Assembly (NCBI GenBank): GCA_048264125.1
Contig: JBLXDM010000019.1
Coordinates: 1 to 37,569, forward strand
Reading direction: 5' to 3'
DNA from: M1-B18 sp048264125
GTDB lineage: Bacteria; Bacillota; Clostridia; Peptostreptococcales; Natronincolaceae
Length of the DNA stretch: 37,569 nucleotides
In this document: positions 7,849-14,364 of the stretch, one piece after another
Position numbering within the stretch: position 1 is the stretch's first letter
How the letters are laid out: the number at the start of each line of letters is the position of its first letter
Translations under genes and position numbers: made by a program
Notes under the pieces: model-generated
Told to the model about the DNA's origin: nothing
What the model saw: only the letters and a program-made list of their open reading frames with translations
Database searches by the model: none

Positions 7849-8787
7849 ATGCTGAACTACACTCAGGAGGAAATAAGGAGAATTGCTGCAGAGCTGCTGC
7901 AGGAGGAAAATGTAACAATCACTCCCATAGGAAACCATCAGTTGAATAGGAATCTGGTGTATAAAGTGGACAATAATAAGGGCCCTGCAACGGCATTGAA
8001 GCTTTATTATAAGAAAAATCGCTGGAATCGAGAGGTGGCCACCCTAAGTCGGCTTAAGGACAGCCAGGTGCTGTCGCCGGGGCTTTTGGGCCATGGTATT
8101 TTGAAGGATGGAATAGAATGGTGTCTTATGGCGTATTTTGAAGGCATACCATTGATAGAGGTCTTTGATGATATCAGTGAAGAGGATAGGAAGGCGCTTA
8201 TGAGGCTGCTGGCAAGACAAATGGGAGCACTTCACGCCTTAAGCTTTCCTTATTTCGGAAACTGGGATGAAAATGGCGTATCTCTGGATAAAGGGGTAAA
8301 GTACTCGGATATTTTAATTGAAAAGATAGAATGTAATATGATTACTTTGCTGCAGCAGCAGCTGCCTCAGCAACAGCTGCATAAAAGGGCGCTAGAGAGG
8401 CTTAGGGGCTACTACGACGTATTTGACGAGGTGGATACCGCTAGCCTATGCCATAACGATATTGATGCAAGAAATATACTGGTGAGAAAAGAAGAAGGCG
8501 AATGGTCCCTGGCGATAATCGATTTTGAGCAAAGCTATCCGTGGGACAGGGAGCATGATCTAAAGAATCTTTATCATACGATATTTTTGGATAATAAGCC
8601 TATGGAGGAGGAATTCTTAAATATTTATAGCCAATACCACAGCTTAAGCAAGAGCTTTAAAACAAAAATGCAGGCTTATCTGCTGTATCTGGGGTTGAAC
8701 ATTTGCAGCTGGAGCTATTTTCAGGCACCGGAGTACTATAGGCAGGGTATTGAGCTTTTGGAGAGACTAGAGAAAAATAGTGATTAG
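7849..8787 (+). CDS. Aminoglycoside phosphotransferase-fold kinase
   Basis: A 312-residue protein of the APH / choline kinase fold. The catalytic loop is CHNDIDARN, with Asp204 as likely base and Asn209 as metal ligand, and the metal-binding Asp225 follows in IIDFE (DFE instead of the DFG of protein kinases, normal in this family). The N-lobe Lys is in TALKLYYKK near residue 50. Such enzymes phosphorylate small alcohols (homoserine, methylthioribose, choline, sugars) or aminoglycosides; resistance should not be assumed from the fold. AAAGGAGG precedes the ATG and it probably shares a transcript with the LigB-AMMECR1 gene. Confidence 0.8.
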   Translation: MLNYTQEEIRRIAAELLQEENVTITPIGNHQLNRNLVYKVDNNKGPATALKLYYKKNRWNREVATLSRLKDSQVLSPGLLGHGILKDGIEWCLMAYFEGIPLIEVFDDISEEDRKALMRLLARQMGALHALSFPYFGNWDENGVSLDKGVKYSDILIEKIECNMITLLQQQLPQQQLHKRALERLRGYYDVFDEVDTASLCHNDIDARNILVRKEEGEWSLAIIDFEQSYPWDREHDLKNLYHTIFLDNKPMEEEFLNIYSQYHSLSKSFKTKMQAYLLYLGLNICSWSYFQAPEYYRQGIELLERLEKNSD

Positions 8788-8843
8788 TGAATAACAAATA
8801 ATTTACATTATAACACTTTACCGAAGAAAAAGGGGGAATTAGA

Positions 8844-9410
8844 ATGGAGTTTAAAGAGGTTATAGAGAAAAGAAGGGCCCTACGTTCGCTTGAGAGGGTG
8901 GATATTACAGAGGATATGCTTGAGGAATTAGCTGCAGCCGCTTCCCTTGCCCCATCCTGCTTTAACAATCAGCCATGGAGATTTGTATTTGCTACGGATA
9001 ATGAAAAGCTAGCTGAAGTACATGGAAGTCTGTCGAAGGGCAATGAATGGATGCAGGCAGCTTCTGCAATAGTTGCTATCTTTACTAAGAAGGAGATGGA
9101 CTGTGTTATAAAGGGCAGGGAATATTATCTGTTTGATACCGGTATGGCAACAGCCTTTATGATGCTGGCAGCCACTGATATGGGGCTGGTTTTTCATCCT
9201 ATAGCAGGCTATCATGAGGATAAGCTTAAGGCTGTCTTGAATATTCCGGAGGATATGACTCTTATTGCTGCTGCCGCCATAGGAAAGGCAGCAGAGGGAA
9301 TAAACCATCTGCTGACGGAAAAGCAGGCTTTATCTGAAGTCCACCGACCTGAGAGGCTGCCATTGAGAGATATATATGATATTAATGCATATAATCTGAA
9401 GAATAAATAA
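8844..9410 (+). CDS. Nitroreductase-family flavoprotein
   Basis: A 188-residue FMN-dependent nitroreductase-type protein. The N-terminus FKEVIEKRRALRSLE carries the Arg pair that binds the FMN phosphate, followed by LAPSCFNNQPWRF, the family's conserved SxxNxQPW motif, and YLFDTGMATAFMMLAATDMGL in the dimer core. The C-terminus is short. Family members reduce quinones, flavins or nitro compounds with NAD(P)H; the real substrate is not predictable. AAAGGGGG precedes ATG. It lies 56 bp after the kinase gene and may share its transcript. Confidence 0.85.
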   Translation: MEFKEVIEKRRALRSLERVDITEDMLEELAAAASLAPSCFNNQPWRFVFATDNEKLAEVHGSLSKGNEWMQAASAIVAIFTKKEMDCVIKGREYYLFDTGMATAFMMLAATDMGLVFHPIAGYHEDKLKAVLNIPEDMTLIAAAAIGKAAEGINHLLTEKQALSEVHRPERLPLRDIYDINAYNLKNK

Positions 9411-9439
9411 AAATAATTTAAAATAAATAAAAAGATGTA

Positions 9440-9468
9440 TTGACTAAATATTCATAATTTAGTAGAAT
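9440..9468 (+). promoter_or_regulatory. Promoter of the LacI-type regulator with internal dyad
   Basis: TTGACT (9440-9445) and TAGAAT (9463-9468) are spaced by 17 bp. ACTAAAT (9443-9449) and ATTTAGT (9457-9463) form a 7-bp inverted repeat spanning the spacer between them, a possible operator for self-control by the regulator that follows. Confidence 0.65.
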
Positions 9469-9498
9469 TATAAGTTATATAATACATGAGAGTGGGGG

Positions 9499-10497
9499 AT
9501 GAGGGTCTTGAAATTCAATATAAAGGACGTAGCTAAACGCGCAGGGGTGTCGATTTCAACTGTATCTAGAGTAATCAATGACAGTAAGGTTGTGAGGCCG
9601 GAGACCCATGTGAAGGTAATGAAGGCGATAGAGGAGCTGGGCTATAAGCCAAATGCCATTGCAAGAAGTTTGAAGGTAAAAAACACCAAGACAATAGGAA
9701 TATTGATTCCTGATATATCCTACAACTTTTACCCAGAGGTTGTTCGGGGGGTTGAGGATATAGCCAATATGTATAGCTACAATATTTTCCTTTGCAACAC
9801 CGACATGGAGGAAGATAAGGTTATACAATACTTCGAGGTAATGGCTGAGAAACAGGTAGATGGGATAGTTTTCATGGGAAATATGGTCTCAGAGGAATTA
9901 GCGGCGAAAATAAAGCTTTATGATATCCCAACCATATTAATAGGAGCCGATTATGGACAATTGCCCTCTATAACAATTGACCATGTGGCAGCCAGCAAAA
10001 CTTTAGTAAGCTACCTCATTAAAAAGGGCCATGAAAAGATAGCGCTTATCACCGGAAAGATGGTGGACCCAATAGTGGGTACGGCTCGTTTGGCAGGCTA
10101 TAAAAAGGCTATGATGGAGGCTCAACTGCCAATAAGAGATGAATACATCGTTGAGGGTGGTCATCGTTACAAAAGCGGATATACATGTGCACAGCAGCTT
10201 TTGAGCCTTGAAGACAGACCCACTGCAATATTTGCTGCCAGTGATGAGATGGCCTTCGGAGTGATAAGGGTGGCCATGGAAAACGGCATAAGTATACCGG
10301 GTGAGCTGGCAGTAGTAGGCTTTAACAACATTGATATGTCCGGTAAAATATTCCCTGCCCTAACAACAATAGCTCAACCGATGTACGAAATGGGAGCGAT
10401 AGCGATGCGGGTTCTGACTAAAATACTAAATGAGGATGGACCTGAGCAGAGTAAAATAGTTCTAGACTTCAGCTTGGTAGAGAGGGAAACTACCTAA
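9499..10497 (+). CDS. LacI-family transcriptional regulator
   Basis: A 332-residue regulator: N-terminal helix-turn-helix (FNIKDVAKRAGVSISTVSRVIND), the hinge helix containing PNAIARSLKVKNT, then a periplasmic-binding-protein-like effector domain (TIGILIPDISYNFYPEVVRGVED onward) ending with the family's ALTTIAQPMYEMG segment. The effector is probably a sugar or nucleoside, not identifiable from sequence. The reading frame opens at ATG 9499, but TTG at 9508 gives the classic start MKFNIKDVA and has GGGGG nine bases upstream, so the true start may be 9508. No sugar genes adjoin, so it may act elsewhere. A 65-bp perfect hairpin follows 7 bp after the stop. Confidence 0.9.
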   Translation: MRVLKFNIKDVAKRAGVSISTVSRVINDSKVVRPETHVKVMKAIEELGYKPNAIARSLKVKNTKTIGILIPDISYNFYPEVVRGVEDIANMYSYNIFLCNTDMEEDKVIQYFEVMAEKQVDGIVFMGNMVSEELAAKIKLYDIPTILIGADYGQLPSITIDHVAASKTLVSYLIKKGHEKIALITGKMVDPIVGTARLAGYKKAMMEAQLPIRDEYIVEGGHRYKSGYTCAQQLLSLEDRPTAIFAASDEMAFGVIRVAMENGISIPGELAVVGFNNIDMSGKIFPALTTIAQPMYEMGAIAMRVLTKILNEDGPEQSKIVLDFSLVERETT

Positions 10498-10504
10498 AGG
10501 TAGT

Positions 10505-10569
10505 AGGTGACAAGGGGACGGTTCTACTGACACCAATGAGGTGTCAGTAGAACCGTCCCCTTGTCACCT
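10505..10569. repeat. 65-bp perfect hairpin repeat element
   Basis: Bases 10505-10534 pair perfectly with 10540-10569 around the 5-base loop AATGA, a 30-bp stem. The arms carry GTGACAAGGGGACGGTTC and its complement. No T-run follows on either strand, so it is not a standard terminator, though so stable a stem directly after the regulator's stop would affect mRNA ends. The form fits a small dispersed palindromic (REP- or MITE-like) element; I recall similar GGGGACGGTT palindromes in other Clostridia, which needs a search. Confidence 0.85.
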
Positions 10570-10639
10570 GTATATAGCATAACAAATATTCTGATAATAG
10601 AATAAGGCAAAAATATTTATGCATGAGCAAAAGCAATGC

Positions 10640-10668
10640 TTGAGATGCTTTGTATATTGTATTATAAT
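10640..10668 (+). promoter_or_regulatory. Promoter of PII-like/antiporter module 1
   Basis: TTGAGA (10640-10645) and TATAAT (10663-10668) with a 17-bp spacer. The palindrome AAGCA-A-TGCTT (10631-10641) overlaps the -35. The leader to the ATG at 10707 is about 30 bases. Confidence 0.7.
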
Positions 10669-10706
10669 TAAAATTGCGCAGTTAAATAGATAAGGAGGTG
10701 AAAAGA

Positions 10707-11060
10707 ATGCATGTATTATTTATAATCTTAAACAAAACGGAGTTTTTGGATGATATTTTAACTAAATTTGTAAAGATAGGCATTAAGGGTGCAACGATTT
10801 TAGATAGTCAGGGAATGGGTAGTGCCCTTGTAAATAACGAAAATATACCTATCTTTGGAGCACTGCGTAATTTTCTCGACAGCTCTCGCCCTTATAATAA
10901 AACCATTTTTACCGTTTTAAATGATGAGGAGTTGGTGGAGAAAGCGATGCAGGCGGTTGTAGATATTGTAGGGGATTTCCGCACCCCAGGAGTAGGTCTG
11001 ATGTTTACATTGCCTATAGGAAAAATATACGGACTACCAAAATCTAATATAGAATTATAG
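10707..11060 (+). CDS. PII-like small regulatory protein, module 1
   Basis: A 117-residue protein with the ferredoxin-like beta-alpha-beta x2 pattern of the PII/GlnB superfamily: HVLFIILNKTEFLDDIL (strand and helix), GIKGATILDSQGMG (second strand, entry to a T-loop), KTIFTVL (third strand), and VVDIVGDFRTPGVGLMFTLPI (helix and fourth strand). The stretch PGVGLMFTLPI aligns with the GDGKIFVLPV segment of true PII but lacks the ATP-contacting Lys, and the Arg-rich C-loop is missing, so canonical ATP/2-oxoglutarate sensing is unlikely. The ATG at 10707 is 7 nt after AAGGAGGTG; a GTG nine bases earlier lies inside that ribosome site. It is followed 13 bp later by a CPA2 antiporter, which it presumably gates or regulates (inference from repeated pairing). 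Confidence 0.75.
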   Translation: MHVLFIILNKTEFLDDILTKFVKIGIKGATILDSQGMGSALVNNENIPIFGALRNFLDSSRPYNKTIFTVLNDEELVEKAMQAVVDIVGDFRTPGVGLMFTLPIGKIYGLPKSNIEL

Positions 11061-11073
11061 GAGGCGCTTCTCG

Positions 11074-12279
11074 TTGGATATACTTTTAAAAATTAGTATC
11101 GTATTGTTAATGGGTATCCTAGGTGGAAGACTGGCTAAGATTTTAAATTTACCCAATGTTACCGGATACCTTGTAGGTGGATTGATTATTGGTCCCTCAT
11201 TTATGAGGGTTATATCTGATACGGATTTATCGAATTTTTCAGCAATAAACGAAATCGCATTGGCTACAATTGCCTTTAGCATAGGCAGTGAGTTTCACTT
11301 TAAGGAGCTTAAGAAGGTAGGAAGTAAAATATTTATTATCACCTTGATTCAGGCCTTTGCAACAATAATTGCAGTATTCGTAACCAGCTATTTTTTATTG
11401 AATCAAAGCTTCAATTTAAGTATTTTATTAGGGGCAATAGCTGCCGCAACTGCTCCAGCGGCAACCACGATGGTAATTAAGCAATATAAGGCCAGTGGAC
11501 CTTTAACAAAGACCATTTTGCCGGTTGTTGCTATAGATGATGCTGTGTGTGTAATGAGCTTTGGTCTCGCTATGGCTGTAGTAAAAATGTCCATGGGCAA
11601 GGTTCAGATGGGATTATTTGAAATGCTGTCTCATCCCCTTATCGAAATCTTCGGCTCTATAGGTCTTGGAATAGTAGTTGGTGCCATTTTAGTATTCTTA
11701 GCTAATAAGGCAAAGAGTCAGGAGGAAATGCTGATTATAGTACTTGCCTTTACCATAGCGGGAGGTGGGCTGGCTAACGCGCTGCATCTTTCCCCAATCC
11801 TACTATGCATGGCTTTAGGGGCTACTATCACAAATCTAATGCAAAATTCAAGAAGGGCCTTCGATAGCTTAAATTATTTTACACCGCCATTATATCTGTT
11901 CTTCTTCACGCTAGCAGGTGCAGGACTACATCTTAATGTGTTGACAAGTCTGGGTATGATAGGCGTAGGCTATGTTGTAGCTAGAGCCTTTGGTAAAATT
12001 GCAGGGGCGGCTGCAGGAGCAAAGGTGGTTGGTTACCCGGAGGTAATTGTTAAGTATTTAGGTCTTGGGCTGTTGCCTCAGGCAGGTGTTGCCATCGGAC
12101 TTGCTATGATCGTAAAACAGCAAATTCCCGAGGTTGGAAATCCACTAAGCACGATTGTGCTTGGAGGTGTATTTGTATATGAGATAATAGGCCCTGTAGC
12201 TGCAAAGCTAGCATTGGAGAGGGCAGGAGAAATTAAGACCAAGGAACCCAAAACAAAGGTCGTATCTGAAAGCGTATAG
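11074..12279 (+). CDS. Cation:proton antiporter, CPA2 (KefB/NapA-like) family, module 1
   Basis: A 401-residue membrane protein with about 12-13 helices. The N-terminus has the family's LPNVTGYLVGGLIIGP segment (26-41), an unwound-helix-type stretch in ATAPAATTMVIKQY, and the Asp-Asp pair at 155-156 (AIDDAV) that carries ions in electrogenic CPA2 exchangers. There is no RCK/TrkA-N domain at the C-terminus, so regulation must come from elsewhere; the PII-like protein encoded 13 bp upstream is the obvious candidate. The start is TTG at 11074, eight bases after GGAGGC. A strong terminator follows. Na+ or K+ specificity cannot be read from sequence. Confidence 0.85.
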   Translation: MDILLKISIVLLMGILGGRLAKILNLPNVTGYLVGGLIIGPSFMRVISDTDLSNFSAINEIALATIAFSIGSEFHFKELKKVGSKIFIITLIQAFATIIAVFVTSYFLLNQSFNLSILLGAIAAATAPAATTMVIKQYKASGPLTKTILPVVAIDDAVCVMSFGLAMAVVKMSMGKVQMGLFEMLSHPLIEIFGSIGLGIVVGAILVFLANKAKSQEEMLIIVLAFTIAGGGLANALHLSPILLCMALGATITNLMQNSRRAFDSLNYFTPPLYLFFFTLAGAGLHLNVLTSLGMIGVGYVVARAFGKIAGAAAGAKVVGYPEVIVKYLGLGLLPQAGVAIGLAMIVKQQIPEVGNPLSTIVLGGVFVYEIIGPVAAKLALERAGEIKTKEPKTKVVSESV

Positions 12280-12288
12280 AAAGAGCAG

Positions 12289-12315
12289 AAAAATCCTCGA
12301 ATGAGGATTTTTTTA
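12289..12315 (+). terminator. Rho-independent terminator of module 1
   Basis: AAATCCTC-GAAT-GAGGATTT forms an 8-bp stem with a 4-base loop followed by a T-run, 10 bp after the antiporter stop. It separates the two PII-like/antiporter modules into independent transcripts. Confidence 0.85.
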
Positions 12316-12388
12316 TTTGCGAAAAAAGAATTAAAAATTTCACAAAGTGAAAAAACTTGACCCAAAATGCATAAAATTATTCATTTTT

Positions 12389-12417
12389 TTGAAAATTCTT
12401 GTAATATATAGTATAAT
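12389..12417 (+). promoter_or_regulatory. Promoter of PII-like/antiporter module 2
   Basis: TTGAAA (12389-12394) and TATAAT (12412-12417) with a 17-bp spacer, closely matching the promoter of module 1. Transcription should start near 12424. Confidence 0.75.
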
Positions 12418-12425
12418 AGCTATAT

Positions 12426-12460
12426 GCTCACCTCTCATAAAAAAATATGTGAGCTAATTT
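12426..12460 (+). promoter_or_regulatory. Leader hairpin with T-run ahead of module 2
   Basis: GCTCAC (12426-12431) pairs with GTGAGC (12449-12454) around a 17-base A-rich loop, followed by TAATTTTTT, directly before the ribosome site GAGGAGG (12464-12470). The hairpin would begin at the very 5' end of the mRNA. It may be a weak attenuator or only a 5' stabiliser. Confidence 0.4.
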
Positions 12461-12477
12461 TTTGAGGAGGTAAAACA

Positions 12478-12831
12478 ATGGAGCTTTTAGTTATTGTATT
12501 AAACAAAACGGAGGCCTTACGGGAAATATTGGATGGATTTATTGAAGTAGGAATTAAGGGGGCAACGGTGATCGACAGTGCTGGTATGGGACATCTGATG
12601 GCAGACTATATACCCTTTTTCGCACAATTTGCTGAGCTTGAAGCAACGGATAAAAATCATAGCAAAACTATCTTTACCGTAGTAAATACATGTGATGAAA
12701 GGGACAAAGCTATTGGAGTAGTGGAGGAATGCGTGGGGGATTTGACAGAGCCCGACAGTGCATTTTTGTTCAGCGTTCCAGTGAATTTGATAAAGGGTCT
12801 AACCATCAATAAGTGTGGTGAGGATAGATGA
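12478..12831 (+). CDS. PII-like small regulatory protein, module 2
   Basis: A 117-residue paralogue of the protein at 10707-11060, sharing LNKTE, GIKGAT, DSxGMG and KTIFTV in the same order. The fourth-strand region differs (TEPDSAFLFSVPV in place of RTPGVGLMFTLPI), so the loop that would bind a nucleotide in true PII is not conserved between the two copies. The region after GMG is also shorter and different, implying distinct ligands or partners. ATG follows GAGGAGGT; the stop overlaps the next gene's start (ATGA), indicating translational coupling with the second antiporter. Confidence 0.75.
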   Translation: MELLVIVLNKTEALREILDGFIEVGIKGATVIDSAGMGHLMADYIPFFAQFAELEATDKNHSKTIFTVVNTCDERDKAIGVVEECVGDLTEPDSAFLFSVPVNLIKGLTINKCGEDR

Positions 12832-13988
12832 ATTATTCCTTCTATGTCGCAATCGTTATGCTGGTGGGACTTCTGGGTGGAAAGCTGGCATCTAAGGCAA
12901 AGCTGCCATCAGTAACCGGGTATATAATATTTGGAATGCTTTTAGGTCCTTCCTTTTCAAATATCATCACAAAGGATATGATAAAATCTCTTCAGTTTAT
13001 CAATAGTCTGGCCTTAGGTATATTGGCAATTTCGATTGGTGCAGAGCTTCATAGAGCAGTCTTTAAAAGATTCGGAAAAACGCTTTTCCTTATGTCTCTT
13101 TTAGATGGCATCATAACCGCCGGATCTGTAGCACTAATGACTTATTTACTAGGTATACCAATTGAATTTGCGATTATACTAGGTATATTGTCCATGACGG
13201 TATCACCCTCTGGTGTTCTATCCATTATTAAAGAATATCAGGCAAAGGGCAACTTAAGCAAAACCTTACTGGCATTGGTGGCTATTGAAAATCTGAATTG
13301 CATAATTTTATTTGGAGTGGCCTCTGCCGTTTTGGCAGGCATAAGCAATACAGATATGGTTGGTGGTCAGCTGGTTATGCTGCTGGCAAAGGAGGTTTTT
13401 CTGGCGGTATTTATAGGTGCAATCGTAGGTGCTGTTACCGCATATATTTTTAAGCAAAAGCCCAACAACAGCAAGCTTTTGGTTTTCCTGCTGGCGGTGA
13501 TACTATTGAACACAGGAATTGCTGAGGAGCTAAATCTCTCGGCTCTGCTGGTGAATATGACCACAGGGGCAGTTCTTACAAATTTAATTAATAGAAAAAT
13601 GATACTATCAACCACGCTTGAAAGGGTAGAGCTGCCTATTTTTGTTGTATTTCTTACATTGGCAGGAGCTAAGCTTGACATATCCGTATTGTCTACAGTC
13701 GGAATGGTGGGAATTGTATATATAGCCGGTCGTTTATTGGGAAAAATCGGTGGGAGCTATATTTCATCAGGCTTTTCCGGCCTGGAGGATAAGGTAAGGA
13801 AAAATATAGGTATGGCCCTAACACCACAGGCAGGAGTTGCAATTGGCTTAAGCATAGTTGCAGAGCAGAAGCTGCCGCATTCAAATGGTCTAATTACTGG
13901 AATTGTATTGAGCGGTGTTATATTTTTCGAGGTTGTGGGTCCGCTGCTGCTGAAAAAGGCCTTAAAAAATGCAGGGGACATAGGTTAG
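12828..13988 (+). CDS. CPA2-family antiporter-like protein with altered ion site, module 2
   Basis: A 386-residue membrane protein with the same fold as the product of 11074-12279: LPSVTGYIIFGMLLGP near residue 26, VSPSGVLSIIKEYQAKGNLSKT in the unwound region, and a C-terminal TPQAGVAIGLSIV also present in the first copy (LPQAGVAIGLAMI). The residues where family members have Asp-Asp are Glu154-Asn155 (AIENLN). Loss of both aspartates may change stoichiometry, remove transport, or make it a uniporter or sensor. It overlaps the PII-like gene by 4 bp and has GGTGAGG upstream. No C-terminal regulatory domain is present. A terminator lies about 100 bp downstream. Confidence 0.8.
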   Translation: MNYSFYVAIVMLVGLLGGKLASKAKLPSVTGYIIFGMLLGPSFSNIITKDMIKSLQFINSLALGILAISIGAELHRAVFKRFGKTLFLMSLLDGIITAGSVALMTYLLGIPIEFAIILGILSMTVSPSGVLSIIKEYQAKGNLSKTLLALVAIENLNCIILFGVASAVLAGISNTDMVGGQLVMLLAKEVFLAVFIGAIVGAVTAYIFKQKPNNSKLLVFLLAVILLNTGIAEELNLSALLVNMTTGAVLTNLINRKMILSTTLERVELPIFVVFLTLAGAKLDISVLSTVGMVGIVYIAGRLLGKIGGSYISSGFSGLEDKVRKNIGMALTPQAGVAIGLSIVAEQKLPHSNGLITGIVLSGVIFFEVVGPLLLKKALKNAGDIG

Positions 13989-14028
13989 GAAATTTATAAT
14001 ATCATTACAAATTAAAGAAACCATTATA

Positions 14029-14057
14029 TTGACAATATCGTTTAAATTAGATAGTAT
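14029..14057 (+). promoter_or_regulatory. Consensus promoter upstream of tig
   Basis: TTGACA (14029-14034) and TAGTAT (14052-14057) with a 17-bp spacer. The predicted start near 14064 is only 25 bp before the terminator hairpin at 14089, so the product is either a tiny RNA or a tig leader with an attenuator. Confidence 0.6.
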
Positions 14058-14088
14058 TATTATGATAAGTTAATATCTATGTTTAAAG

Positions 14089-14117
14089 ACATCCAATCAT
14101 ATATGGATGTTTTTTTC
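14089..14117 (+). terminator. Terminator between antiporter module 2 and tig
   Basis: ACATCCA (14089-14095) pairs with TGGATGT (14104-14110), followed directly by seven T residues. It can end module 2 transcripts and would also stop transcripts from the 14029 promoter unless read through. Confidence 0.75.
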
Positions 14118-14239
14118 TAATGCCGATCTTACTTCGTGATTTTGTATGGCATATACTATACATATGGTAGAGGACCAAATATAAAGGTGCGTTTGACAGG
14201 TTTAAAAATTTTATGAATGTAAATCATTATATATAGATA

Positions 14240-14269
14240 TTCTGCTAAAAACCAGCATTTAAAGCAGAA
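14240..14269. repeat. Hairpin in the tig upstream region
   Basis: TTCTGCT (14240-14246) pairs with AGCAGAA (14263-14269); an alternative pairing TGCT/AGCA (14243-14246 with 14254-14257) is mutually exclusive. The remaining 377-bp gap (13989-14364) holds the promoter and terminator listed separately, a lone TTGACA at 14193, and a possible TTGTTA-N18-TAAAAT promoter at 14314-14343. No gene is seen. Confidence 0.4.
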
Positions 14270-14364
14270 AGCTAATATGATTACATGCATAGCATATTAT
14301 TTAATAAATATTTTTGTTATTTCTTATTATTAAATGGTAAAATTATATATGAGGAGGATCATAA

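Noticed and set aside
7849..8787. Antibiotic-resistance phosphotransferase
   Set aside because: Only the kinase fold is visible; many such proteins act on metabolites, and no resistance context is present.
10707..12831. Canonical nitrogen-regulatory PII (GlnB/GlnK)
   Set aside because: The small proteins lack the TGxxGDGKIF loop, the C-loop arginines and a T-loop Tyr context, and they adjoin antiporters rather than amtB or glnA.
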